A stretch of DNA of 64,000 nucleotides from Fibrobacter sp. UBA4297. GTDB taxonomy: Bacteria; Fibrobacterota; Fibrobacteria; Fibrobacterales; Fibrobacteraceae. The stretch spans positions 22,553 through 86,552 of the forward strand of contig NZ_DGUZ01000024.1 in the NCBI RefSeq assembly GCF_002394865.1. Reading direction: 5' to 3'. The stretch's first letter is position 1. Each line of letters begins with the position of its first letter. The notes under the pieces are model-generated. The model had not been told where the DNA came from and did no database searches. It was given only the letters and a program-made list of their open reading frames with translations. This document shows, piece by piece, positions 39,382 through 47,869 of the stretch. The position numbers were made by a program, and so were the translations under genes.

Positions 39382-40329
39382 GTGAAAACATTAAAAAAAT
39401 TCCTACCTTTTTTGGGCGTTCTTTTTACTTTGACTGTACATCTTGTTGTTCCTGACAGCGATGATCACCCCGAAGCGGAAAATCCATATTTCGCATGGAT
39501 TCTGTATTTTTTCCTTGCGGTAACATTAATTCTTGGACTCCTGTCCCTCAAAGTACGTAAGCTGAGTGATTACTTTATTCAATCTGGCCCGTTTTGGTTT
39601 GGAGCAGGGGTTGTCCTTACCGCTTTTAATGTAATCATAGGCAAGACGGCTAGTGTGCCTGTGCTGTTCTTCCCGAAGTTCGATAACATCCTCGCGATGT
39701 TCTTTGAAGACGGACTTCTGATTCTCAAGTGCATCCTTTATTCGACAAGGCTCTTGCTGACAGGACTCCTGCTCGGAACGGCAATTGGCTTTGTTACGGG
39801 CGTGTGCCTTGGCTTCAGTTCAAAGACATACTACTGGCTGAACCCTTATATCAAACTTTTGGGACCGATTCCTGCGACGGTCTGGATTCCGATTGCGCTT
39901 ACGATTTTTGATACACCTTATGCGGCGAGCGTCTTTATCGTGGCTCTTGCGGTGTGGTTCTCGGTGGCGCTCATGACAAGCTCTGCGATACAGGCGGTTC
40001 CGAACACGTATTACGAAGTGGCTCGCACGTTAGGTGCAAGCACATGGTTCCAAATTTTCCGTGTGGGTATCCCTGCGGCGATGCCGTCCATTTTCCTTGG
40101 CGTGTTCTATGGCATCATTTCGGCGTTTCTCGCTCTTATGACGGCTGAAATGTTTGGTGCTAAGTACGGTATCGGCTGGTACATTATCTGGCAGAAGGCG
40201 ATGATGGTTTATAGCGGTGTCTATGCTGGGCTTATCGTCATTGCGGTTTACTGTACGCTCACGCTGACGCTTCTCTTTAAGCTCCGCGACAAAATTCTCA
40301 ACTGGCAGAAGGGTATTGTAAAATGGTAG
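39382..40329 (+). CDS. ABC transporter permease (SsuC/TauC type)
   Basis: 315 aa inner-membrane permease of the BPD_transp_1 family. An N-terminal membrane part (residues about 10-100) is longer than usual for SsuC. The core has about six helices with the EAA-like loop YYEVARTLGASTWFQIFRVG followed by IPAAMPSIFLGV, which contacts the ATPase. Family features such as GPIPATVWIPIALTIFD match sulfonate/nitrate permeases. Start ATG? The codon at 39382 is GTG (AACGTGAAAACATT), with GGAG 9 nt before it. It overlaps the ATPase gene by 7 nt. Confidence 0.86.
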   Translation: MKTLKKFLPFLGVLFTLTVHLVVPDSDDHPEAENPYFAWILYFFLAVTLILGLLSLKVRKLSDYFIQSGPFWFGAGVVLTAFNVIIGKTASVPVLFFPKFDNILAMFFEDGLLILKCILYSTRLLLTGLLLGTAIGFVTGVCLGFSSKTYYWLNPYIKLLGPIPATVWIPIALTIFDTPYAASVFIVALAVWFSVALMTSSAIQAVPNTYYEVARTLGASTWFQIFRVGIPAAMPSIFLGVFYGIISAFLALMTAEMFGAKYGIGWYIIWQKAMMVYSGVYAGLIVIAVYCTLTLTLLFKLRDKILNWQKGIVKW

Positions 40330-41135
40330 CAGAAAATACAGAAAAGAAAGCCCCTGCAAAGGGAGCGATTAGAATTGAAAACCTTGTAAAGACGTTTATT
40401 TCGAATAAAGGTGAATCGGTCACGGCGTTAAACGGCGTAAACCTGGAAATTTCAGGTGGGAGCTTTGTGAGCTTGATTGGGCCATCGGGTTGCGGCAAGA
40501 CTACTTTGTTGCGACAGATTGCTGGACTAGCCTCTCCGACTTCCGGAGCGGTGTATGTTGATGGCAAGAAAGTGACAAAGCCTGGTAGCGATCGAGGCTT
40601 TGCGTTCCAGCAGGCGACATTGTTCCCTTGGCTTACCATTCGAGACAACATTTCACTTGGGCTCCGTGCGCGCCATATTTACAAGGAACGAGCAAAAGAT
40701 GTTGACGAGTTTATCGAAGTCGTTGGGCTGAAGGGTTTTGAAAAATCTTACCCTCATGAACTTTCGGGCGGTATGAATCAGCGTGCAAGCCTTGCTCGTG
40801 CGCTTGTCGGTCACCCGGAAATCTTGCTGCTCGATGAACCGCTAGGTGCGTTGGACGCGTTTACACGCATGGCGATGCAAGATGAAATTTTGAGTCTCTG
40901 GCGCAAGTATAACACCACCATGGTAATGGTTACGCATGATGTTGACGAGGCCCTTTATTTGAGCGATTACATCGTTGTTATGAAGGCTCGCCCTTCCAAA
41001 GTGGAGCGCGTTATTAAGGTGGATTTGGGATACCCTCGCGTCCGCACTCAAGATGTGTTCGTGAATTATCGCAAACAGATTTTGGAGATTCTCGACTTTG
41101 CGGGCCAGGTCCAGGAACCTGAGTATTACTTATAA
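40323..41135 (+). CDS. ABC transporter ATP-binding protein (SsuB/TauB type)
   Basis: 270 aa. Walker A GPSGCGKTTLLRQIAG, Q-loop FAFQQATLFPWLT, signature LSGGMNQRASLARALV, Walker B ILLLDEPLGALDAFTR and switch His VTHDVDEALYLSDY. These are all in the order and form of sulfonate/nitrate/taurine importers. It overlaps the permease gene by 7 nt. The first 18 residues are an unstructured Lys/Ala-rich extension. It completes a binding-protein-dependent importer with two receptors. Confidence 0.9.
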   Translation: MVAENTEKKAPAKGAIRIENLVKTFISNKGESVTALNGVNLEISGGSFVSLIGPSGCGKTTLLRQIAGLASPTSGAVYVDGKKVTKPGSDRGFAFQQATLFPWLTIRDNISLGLRARHIYKERAKDVDEFIEVVGLKGFEKSYPHELSGGMNQRASLARALVGHPEILLLDEPLGALDAFTRMAMQDEILSLWRKYNTTMVMVTHDVDEALYLSDYIVVMKARPSKVERVIKVDLGYPRVRTQDVFVNYRKQILEILDFAGQVQEPEYYL

Positions 41136-41276
41136 AATAACAACGTAAATGACTTGGGCTAAAAGCCAAAAACTATAGCTCAGGATAAAAAAATAGTATA
41201 AACCAAAACCCTTGTTTTTAGGGCTTCAATGACCTAAATTTTTCAAACAAGGTTATTAATAAAGAGAGGCGTAAAC

Positions 41277-42245
41277 ATGTCAAAGAACATTCACAAAAAT
41301 ATATTTGAACTGGTCGGAAAGACCCCCCTTGTAGAACTGACAAACTACAATAAAGTAAACGGCCTCAAGGCTGATATTATTGCAAAAATCGAATACTTCA
41401 ATCCCATCGGAAGCGTGAAGGACCGTATCGTTCTCGGAATGCTGAACGATGCCGAAAAGAAAGGGCTCGCCGTTCCGGGCAAGACGACGCTTGTCGAAAC
41501 GACATCTGGCAACACGGGCATTGCTACAGCCGCCATCGCTGCCGCACGCGGATATAAGTCCATCATTTATATTCAGGACAACGTTAGTAACGAACGCAAA
41601 CAGCTCATCAAGGCTTTTGGAGCAAAACTCATCAATCTCTCCGAAGAACCGGTGATAGCCAAAGCTCTTGAAGAATCCAACGGCGACTTTGTGCTTGCAA
41701 TTGATGCTTTGCGCAAGGAAGTTATCGAAAAGCATCCGGATTACTTCTTCCTCGATCAGACGAGTAATTCTGCTAACCCGGCTAGCCATTACACTTCTAC
41801 CGGCGATGAAATTTGGGCGGATACGGAAGGTGATGTCGATATCTTTATTGCCGCTGTCGGTACTGGTGGAACGCTTACGGGTGTTGGAAACCATCTCAAG
41901 AAACTCAAGCCTGAAATCAAGGTGATTGGTGTGCAGGCGAGGGAAGACCAAGAGGGAATTACGGGTGTCCATCCGTTCCATGGTGTGGATCCGGCACGCA
42001 TTCCGCGCGTTCTCGATCGCAAGGTTTACGATGAAGCCATCACTGTTGACGAAAACGACGCCTTCGCTAAGGCTCGTGAACTTGCCAAGACTGACGGTAT
42101 CTTTGTCGGTGTCTCGAGTGGTGCTATCCTTTGGGCTGCAACCGAAGTGGCGAAGCGTCCCGAAAATGCTGGCAAGAAGATTGTCGTCGTCCTCCCGGAT
42201 ACAGGTCTTCGCTACCTCAGCTCAGGCATTTTTGACGAAAAGTAA
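41277..42245 (+). CDS. cysK: Cysteine synthase-like O-acetylserine sulfhydrylase
   Basis: 322 aa PLP enzyme that places sulfide on O-acetylserine (or a related acceptor). PLP-lysine in NPIGSVKDRIV, substrate loop TTSGNTGIATAA, phosphate loop VGTGGTLTGVG, and GVSSGAILWA with VVLPDTGLRYLSS at the end. After the substrate loop the usual MPxTMSxERR stretch is replaced by YIQDNVSNERKQL, so acceptor or sulfur donor preference may differ. Its position at the end of the ABC-transporter block suggests that it captures sulfide or a thiol released inside the cell. AGAGAGG before the start supports the ATG. Confidence 0.88.
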   Translation: MSKNIHKNIFELVGKTPLVELTNYNKVNGLKADIIAKIEYFNPIGSVKDRIVLGMLNDAEKKGLAVPGKTTLVETTSGNTGIATAAIAAARGYKSIIYIQDNVSNERKQLIKAFGAKLINLSEEPVIAKALEESNGDFVLAIDALRKEVIEKHPDYFFLDQTSNSANPASHYTSTGDEIWADTEGDVDIFIAAVGTGGTLTGVGNHLKKLKPEIKVIGVQAREDQEGITGVHPFHGVDPARIPRVLDRKVYDEAITVDENDAFAKARELAKTDGIFVGVSSGAILWAATEVAKRPENAGKKIVVVLPDTGLRYLSSGIFDEK

Positions 42246-42272
42246 TCTCCAAGCTCTTTTGTCATGCTCTCA

Positions 42273-42304
42273 AAGCCCGGCGATTTACTCGTCGGGTCTT
42301 TTTT
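42273..42304 (+). terminator. Terminator of cysK
   Basis: Stem cccggcga/tcgtcggg (42276-42296, one G-U pair), followed by TCTTTTTT. Confidence 0.8.
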
Positions 42305-42370
42305 ACCTATATTTCCAACGTATAACAAACGCTAGAATCCTTCGGCTTTGCTGTAGGAGATTCTTGCATA

Positions 42371-42412
42371 AACCATTAACTAGTAACTAATAACTAGCAA
42401 CTAGGAACTAAA
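42371..42412. repeat. Heptad array directly before frr
   Basis: Six units of 7 nt: AACCATT, AACTAGT, AACTAAT, AACTAGC, AACTAGG, AACTAAA. They end one base before the frr ATG and take the place of a normal ribosome-binding site. Confidence 0.75.
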
Positions 42413-42413
42413 A

Positions 42414-42947
42414 ATGTCTGAATATTCTGAAAAGATGGACAAGGCCATTGAGGCCACCGAACGTGAATTTTCCAAGATCCGCGCTGGCCAGGCTAGCCCG
42501 GCAATCCTCAACGGCGTGCGCATCGACTACTACGGTACTCCGACCCCGATTTCCCAGGTCGCGAAGATTTCCGTGCCCGAACCGCGTATGTTGCTCGTAA
42601 CTCCGTGGGAAAAGCAGCTCGTCGACACTATCGACAAGGCAATTCTTGCGGCAAACATCGGCCTTACCCCGATGAAGGATGGCAACTGCATCCGCGTGAC
42701 GCTCCCGATTCTTACGACCGAACGACGCAAGGAACTTGCAAAGATCGCCCGCAAGCACGCTGAAGACGGCCGCGTGGCAATCCGCAATATCCGCCGCGAC
42801 GCAAATGACGCCCTCAAGAAGAACAAGGAAATTTCCGAAGACGAAGTCAAGAAGCAGCAGGACGAAATCCAGAAGGCTACTGACAAGGCTATCGCACAGA
42901 TTGACGCTCTCCTTGCCGAAAAGGAAGCAGACATCCTCAAGGTGTAG
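42414..42947 (+). CDS. frr: Ribosome recycling factor
   Basis: 177 aa, slightly shorter than the usual 185. It splits post-termination ribosomes together with EF-G. Motifs: AIEATEREFSKIRAGQASPA, VRIDYYGTPTPISQVAKI, EPRMLLVTPWEK, and the C-terminal helix with RRDANDALKKNKEISEDEVK. It heads the frr-uppS-cdsA run; in most bacteria pyrH precedes it directly. No Shine-Dalgarno sequence is seen; the start is fixed by homology. Confidence 0.97.
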   Translation: MSEYSEKMDKAIEATEREFSKIRAGQASPAILNGVRIDYYGTPTPISQVAKISVPEPRMLLVTPWEKQLVDTIDKAILAANIGLTPMKDGNCIRVTLPILTTERRKELAKIARKHAEDGRVAIRNIRRDANDALKKNKEISEDEVKKQQDEIQKATDKAIAQIDALLAEKEADILKV

Positions 42948-42959
42948 TCCGGGGCTTGC

Positions 42960-43670
42960 GTGGCAAATCAACTTAGACATGTCGCTATCATCATGGACGG
43001 CAATGGGCGCTGGGCCCGTAGTCGTGGTCTTGAACGTTTCCTCGGTCACCGCAAGGGGACTGAATCGACGATCGATGCGGTCGAGGTTGGGGTAAATCTC
43101 AAGCTCGAACACATGACATTGTACGTTTTCAGCTCCGAGAACTGGGGCCGCCCAAGCAAGGAAGTGGATTACCTGATGAACCTCCTCATCGAAATGGTGG
43201 TGAAGGAAATCCCGGACCTCATGGAAAAGAACGTTAAGCTTACGGTTATCGGCAATATGAACCGCATTCCCGAAAAGCCGCGTGCAAGTCTCCAGACTGC
43301 AATCGACAAGACGGCGAACAACACGGGTATGCAGCTGAACCTTGCCATCTCCTATGGCGGTCGTCAGGAAATTGTCGAAGCGACCAAGAACATCGCTGCC
43401 GAAGTTGCCGCGGGCAAGCTCAGTCTCGATGAGATTAACGACGAAGTCTTTGCAAAACATTTGTACCTGAAGGGCGCACCTGACCCGGACTTGATTATCC
43501 GCACGGGTGGCGAATTCAGGCTTTCCAACTATCTCCTTTGGCAGGCCGCCTACAGCGAGTTCTACGTGACGAACACGCTTTGGCCGGACTTTACCAAGGA
43601 AGAGTTCATGAAGGCGGTGGAGTTCTTTAATACTCGCGAACGCCGCTTTGGGAAGGTTCTACATGAGTAA
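42960..43670 (+). CDS. uppS: Undecaprenyl diphosphate synthase (cis-prenyltransferase)
   Basis: 236 aa enzyme making the C55 lipid carrier for cell-wall synthesis. The start is GTG 42960, giving MANQLRHVAIIMDGNGRWAR; the IIMDGNGRWA motif holds the catalytic Asp. Other motifs: LYVFSSENWGRP, AISYGGRQEIVEA, PDPDLIIRTGGEFRLSNYLL and EFYVTNTLWPDF. It starts 12 bp after frr and overlaps cdsA by 8 nt. Confidence 0.96.
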   Translation: MANQLRHVAIIMDGNGRWARSRGLERFLGHRKGTESTIDAVEVGVNLKLEHMTLYVFSSENWGRPSKEVDYLMNLLIEMVVKEIPDLMEKNVKLTVIGNMNRIPEKPRASLQTAIDKTANNTGMQLNLAISYGGRQEIVEATKNIAAEVAAGKLSLDEINDEVFAKHLYLKGAPDPDLIIRTGGEFRLSNYLLWQAAYSEFYVTNTLWPDFTKEEFMKAVEFFNTRERRFGKVLHE

Positions 43671-44544
43671 TTTGGGTCAGCGGTTGATCACTGCGTTGAT
43701 CGCTATTCCGCTTGTTTTTGTTTTTCTGTGGTTCAACGACTTTAGTCGTATTGGCCTTATGTGCTTTCTGGGTGCGGTTGGCGCTTGGGAATGGGCCCGC
43801 ATGGCATCCAAGATGTACAAAGGTCCTGACATGCGATACCTCTCGTTTGCATCTTCCGTGGCGTTAACGATGGCGTGGGCGTTTTCGAAGGGTGGCTACT
43901 TTGGTCTCCCGGCTGTGCCTTATGTTGTGGGCATGACATTTGTTGCCATCTTTGCCATTTATATTGGCGTTGCGTATGCGAAAGTCGAAATTGACCACTT
44001 GTTCCCGTGGCTCGTGATGCAACTTGGCGCTCCGCTTTACCTTGGACTCTGGGGCGGCATGAACGTCCTCATGATGGGAAGTGGCAAGGGCCTTGAACAC
44101 TGCTACCCGTTTGTCCTCGTGATGACGGCGGTGTGGCTTTGCGATACTGTCGCTTATTTCTTTGGAAAGTTTGCTGCAGGCAAGGGCCCGTTCGGGCGTC
44201 ATTTGTTTGCACCGAGCATCAGCCCCAAGAAGACTTGGGAAGGCTCGATTGCAGGTTCCATCGCAACGGTTGCGTGGGTGGCATATTGGGTCAAGTGCAG
44301 CGCTGCTCTTAGTTCGTTCGAAATGAATTTTACCTGGACCTCTGCAATTGTCATTGGGCTTCTCATTACGGTGGCAGGCCAGGTGGGCGACCTTTTGATG
44401 TCTGCGCTCAAGCGCTGGAGCGGTACGAAGGACTCTGGCAATTTGTTTGTAGGTCACGGCGGCGTGCTGGACCGTTGTGACTCGTTCCTCCTTGCGGCTC
44501 CTGCTCTCTATATCTTCATGGACTTCTTGAAGAACATCGTGTAA
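43663..44544 (+). CDS. cdsA: Phosphatidate cytidylyltransferase
   Basis: 293 aa from ATG 43663 (GGGAAGG before it). Makes CDP-diacylglycerol in the inner membrane. About eight membrane helices; C-terminal signature SALKRWSGTKDSGNLFVGHG followed by GVLDRCDSF, with SPKKTWEGSIAGS upstream. It overlaps the end of uppS. dxr, its normal next neighbour, is 3.3 kb away beyond two lipoprotein genes on the other strand. Confidence 0.95.
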   Translation: MSNLGQRLITALIAIPLVFVFLWFNDFSRIGLMCFLGAVGAWEWARMASKMYKGPDMRYLSFASSVALTMAWAFSKGGYFGLPAVPYVVGMTFVAIFAIYIGVAYAKVEIDHLFPWLVMQLGAPLYLGLWGGMNVLMMGSGKGLEHCYPFVLVMTAVWLCDTVAYFFGKFAAGKGPFGRHLFAPSISPKKTWEGSIAGSIATVAWVAYWVKCSAALSSFEMNFTWTSAIVIGLLITVAGQVGDLLMSALKRWSGTKDSGNLFVGHGGVLDRCDSFLLAAPALYIFMDFLKNIV

Positions 44545-44573
44545 AAACAAAAGCGCTACGCAAATGCATTGAA

Positions 44574-44613
44574 AAGACCGTAACTGATTCTCTCAGTTAC
44601 GGTCTTGTTTTTT
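44574..44613 (+). terminator. Terminator of frr-uppS-cdsA
   Basis: Stem agaccgtaactga/tcagttacggtct (44575-44605), followed by TGTTTTTTTT. Confidence 0.9.
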
Positions 44614-44634
44614 TTGCAAGGTTTAAGTTCTTGA

Positions 44635-45726
44635 TTATCTTTTGGGGGTTGACGGCTTCTTGCCTCCCATGCCGTGCTCCTCCATGTAAATGGCGAGATA
44701 GTCAATAACACCGGAATCTGCGCCTTTGACCGGAACATAGCGCAAGCTGTTGTCTGCCCCGATGATGATGGCAAGCCCGGCGATGTAATTAATCCAGTGG
44801 TAATCTTCATGGTACTTCAAGGCGACTTTGCCTTTGGAGCCGAACACGGCGAGCGGCATGACGAAAATGTCGTGCGAGACCATGATGCTTACGCGTTTCC
44901 ACTTGGGTAAATTCTTGAGGATGACTTTCTGTATGAATTCTTCGGCGCGTGGGGTGAGTTCGTAAAGCGCGTCTGTGTAGCCGCCTTCGTAAGCCCAGTG
45001 GGCCATGAGTTCAACAGAACCGCCTTGCATGCCAAGCTTTGTCCCGTATGCGGAAAGTTCGTCGGCGGAGATTTTCAGAAACCAGTTCCCGGTAATATCG
45101 TAGTTCGTGATGAGCTTTGGAAGGCTTGCTTCTCCACGGCCTTTTGAAATGTTGTTTGCAGTCTCGTTGGTGCGCACGAATCCCGAAGTGATGTAACTAA
45201 ATTCTTCGTCGCTCTTGAGCGTGGTACCTAAATTTTGGGCCATTTTTACGCCGTTAGCGGTGAGTTCCGTTTCTATGGCGACATTGTCTTCGCGCTCGGA
45301 ATGTCGAATGATGAAGACTGCTTTTTCGTCTGCGGTAAGACTCTTGTAGACGTCGGCGACAGTTGCAAAACCGTTCTCGTCAAGCGAAATCTCTTTTGCT
45401 GGTAGCGATGTTTGCGAGGAACTGGAAGATTTTGCTACATCTGAAGACGAAGAAACTGGCGTCTCTTGCGATGATGAAATTGCGGATGAACTTGTTTGAA
45501 CTGCAGAAGACGAAGACCGCCGATGACTGCTTCGTGATGAACTGGAAAATTGTTTTTGCCCGCTTGACGATGAGCTTTGTTGAATGGCTGAACTTGATGG
45601 CTCCTCAATTGTTGTAGTTGTGGAAGAGGATGAAACGGTGCTTTCAGGAGCTGTTGTGGATGTGGCATTGTCACAGGCTGAAAGCATCGCCGTGTATGCG
45701 ATTACGACGAATAAGGGATAATTCAT
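44635..45726 (-). CDS. Histidine phosphatase-superfamily lipoprotein with Ser-rich linker
   Basis: 363 aa. Lipobox LSAC (Cys18), then a 90-residue Ser/Thr-rich linker typical of Fibrobacter envelope proteins. The phosphoglycerate-mutase-like domain has the catalytic RHG-like motif FIIRHSERED and a second His in VSHDIFVMPL. Arg in GFVRTNETA fits the phosphate pocket. It is a phosphatase of unknown target acting outside the inner membrane. It starts directly at the stop of the upstream FGE-type gene (TAAATG), so the two form an operon. Confidence 0.83.
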   Translation of the reverse strand: MNYPLFVVIAYTAMLSACDNATSTTAPESTVSSSSTTTTIEEPSSSAIQQSSSSSGQKQFSSSSRSSHRRSSSSAVQTSSSAISSSQETPVSSSSDVAKSSSSSQTSLPAKEISLDENGFATVADVYKSLTADEKAVFIIRHSEREDNVAIETELTANGVKMAQNLGTTLKSDEEFSYITSGFVRTNETANNISKGRGEASLPKLITNYDITGNWFLKISADELSAYGTKLGMQGGSVELMAHWAYEGGYTDALYELTPRAEEFIQKVILKNLPKWKRVSIMVSHDIFVMPLAVFGSKGKVALKYHEDYHWINYIAGLAIIIGADNSLRYVPVKGADSGVIDYLAIYMEEHGMGGKKPSTPKR

Positions 45727-47712
45727 TTACGACCCCCACTGGTAATCGCCGGCTTCATAGACTGGATTTTCTCCGTTGAAGCCGCGTGGGCGCTTGATTT
45801 TATCATCGAATAAAGTCTTATTGAAAATGCGGAAGTCGCCGCGTTCATAGCTCTGGAATGAAATGTGACAGAAAATGGGACCCGCCGGCATGTACTCGCT
45901 ATAACTCATGGTGCGTTCACCGGCCGTGTAAAGGTAGTTGAAATACTTGCCGTTCAAAACGATGTGTAGCCCGATGTTGCCGACCGTGAACCAGCGCCCT
46001 TTCGCGAGAATGTTTTCGTGGTGGGTGTCGTCGTAGTCCATGACGACAAATTCTGCATCGCCGCTCTTGTCTAAGTGAAAACGGTACTTATGGTTTCCGC
46101 CACAGCAACGCCCGTCGAAAAACCACGTGTAACCGCTTGCGGCTGCAATGCGCGGGTCGCGAACGCTTGTGTCGGGGTGGGCGAGTTGCTCGTCTGTGAC
46201 GATGCGTTCGGGTTCTACAGCGGCGATAAGCTGTGCTAAAGTCTTGGGATTGCTTACGGTCGGGAGACTTACTTTATTCTTGGCTTCGCTTGCGGCTCGC
46301 CTGTACAGACGGTATGGAATGCCGTCATCGCTAATCATTGTGAGTTCATCTTCGCTGAACACGTAGTAAGCGTAAGTCTTTGTGCCGCTCTTGGTGACAA
46401 CGTTAAAACTGCGGTTGTTGAGCGTGTACCACTGCCCTGAAACATTCGGGAAGCCTGAAACTGCCGCAACACCATTTTCTCCGATAACGACAGTGTAGTC
46501 GTCGCTGATCCAGGCTTCGTCTGCGGTGGTAATCAAGCGGCAGTCGCGATTCTTGTCGCCTTGGCAGGTGGCTGCAGACGGATTTGCCGCTTCGCAGGGG
46601 CTTACCATTCCCGGCGGGAGTTCCGTAGACATGCCTAGTCTAAAGCCCATGTCTGCGGCGCCATCGCGGCTGCGGATGGCGCGACGGCTCACTCGCGCAA
46701 AATCCGCGGGCTCGCCGTAACTCCCGCCTCTTCGCGTCTTGTTGCCACTTCCTGTGAGCTGTACCGGATTTACCTTGTCTGCGTCCGTGTAGGCTACGAG
46801 CCAGTCGTAGACCCATTCCCATGAGTTGCCGCTCATGTCGTAAAGTCCAAGCTTGTTTGGTTTCTTAGTGGCAACATCGTGTGATTTTCCGCCGCTGTTT
46901 TCGGAATACCATGCTACATCATCGACGTTGTTACTACCTGAAAATTTAAACTTGTCTGCAATTCCGTCTTTGCCACCGCGGGCCGCAAATTCCCATTCGG
47001 CATCGGTCAACAGTCGGTACTGTCTCCCTGTTTTTTGCCCAAGCTTGCAGGCGTAATTGTTGGCGTCAAACCAGCTTACGCCGATTTTGGGAGCTTTGTC
47101 CGATTCCCATGCATTCTTTTTCCCGCCCATGACGGCGTTCCATTGGGCTATCGTTACTTCGGTCGGTGCGATATGGTATTCGTCAACTGTTACTTTATGC
47201 GAAGGTGTTTCGTAAATTTTATCAGGCTCGGCACAGTTGTCGCATCCGCGCGTGTAAGTGCCGCCAGCTACATAGACCATGTTGAAGGCAACTCCGTTTA
47301 CCGTGTCTGCAAAATTTGCGGGTGAAGTATAAACAAAGGAACTCTCGCTAGAACTGGAATTTGCATGTGCACTAGAGGAGTTCCCTTGCTCGATTCCCGA
47401 AGAAGAACTTCTGTGCGAATGCCCGCTTGAAGAGCTTTTGACTGAGCCCGAGGAACTCCCTTGCATTCTGGAAGACGTTGCCGAATTCCCCGCTGAAGAC
47501 TCCGCTCCTGAAGAAATCAAATCCCCGGATGGCGAAGAACCGCCTGCGTTCCCTGTAAAACTGGAACTGGACGAAATTCCAAAATCATCTGTAACGGAAG
47601 AAAGATTACTGTTTTCTCCGGAGACTCCGTTGTCCGAAGAATCCGAGCACCCTATGAACATCCCCACTGCGCAACAACACGCAGCATATACACCCGAGGA
47701 AAGTATGCGCAT
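45727..47712 (-). CDS. FGE/SUMF1-domain lipoprotein with Ser-rich linker
   Basis: 661 aa from ATG 47712, where GGAGG sits 5 nt upstream; a GTG two codons earlier is less likely. Lipobox FIGC, then a Ser-rich segment of about 90 residues. Formylglycine-generating-enzyme-type domain: MVYVAGGTYTRGCDNC, YHIAPTEVTIAQWNAVMGGK, RLLTDAEWEFAARGG, NKLGLYDMSGNSWEWVYDW, RGGSYGEPADFARVSRR, GFRLGM. The C-terminal 250 residues form another, unrecognised domain. Many FGE-sulfatase-domain proteins are not sulfatase activators but binding or structural modules; that is likely for a lipoprotein. It is co-transcribed with the phosphatase lipoprotein. Confidence 0.85.
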   Translation of the reverse strand: MRILSSGVYAACCCAVGMFIGCSDSSDNGVSGENSNLSSVTDDFGISSSSSFTGNAGGSSPSGDLISSGAESSAGNSATSSRMQGSSSGSVKSSSSGHSHRSSSSGIEQGNSSSAHANSSSSESSFVYTSPANFADTVNGVAFNMVYVAGGTYTRGCDNCAEPDKIYETPSHKVTVDEYHIAPTEVTIAQWNAVMGGKKNAWESDKAPKIGVSWFDANNYACKLGQKTGRQYRLLTDAEWEFAARGGKDGIADKFKFSGSNNVDDVAWYSENSGGKSHDVATKKPNKLGLYDMSGNSWEWVYDWLVAYTDADKVNPVQLTGSGNKTRRGGSYGEPADFARVSRRAIRSRDGAADMGFRLGMSTELPPGMVSPCEAANPSAATCQGDKNRDCRLITTADEAWISDDYTVVIGENGVAAVSGFPNVSGQWYTLNNRSFNVVTKSGTKTYAYYVFSEDELTMISDDGIPYRLYRRAASEAKNKVSLPTVSNPKTLAQLIAAVEPERIVTDEQLAHPDTSVRDPRIAAASGYTWFFDGRCCGGNHKYRFHLDKSGDAEFVVMDYDDTHHENILAKGRWFTVGNIGLHIVLNGKYFNYLYTAGERTMSYSEYMPAGPIFCHISFQSYERGDFRIFNKTLFDDKIKRPRGFNGENPVYEAGDYQWGS

Positions 47713-47869
47713 ATGCACCTCCTTCGAGCAAACCTAACCCAGTAAAAATATACCCTAAAAATTGTCTTTGGAATGTAAATTATTGTAAGCGTTTTTTTTG
47801 GAGCGGAGCTGTAAATGAAAATTATTATTCTATCTTTATAAAAAAGCTTGCAATTATCGAGGTTTTTAA

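Noticed and set aside
28728..42245. A genuine nitrogen-fixation island
   Set aside because: No nifEN, nifV or nifUS, no sigma-54 promoter, and the two catalytic histidines of NifD are not found.
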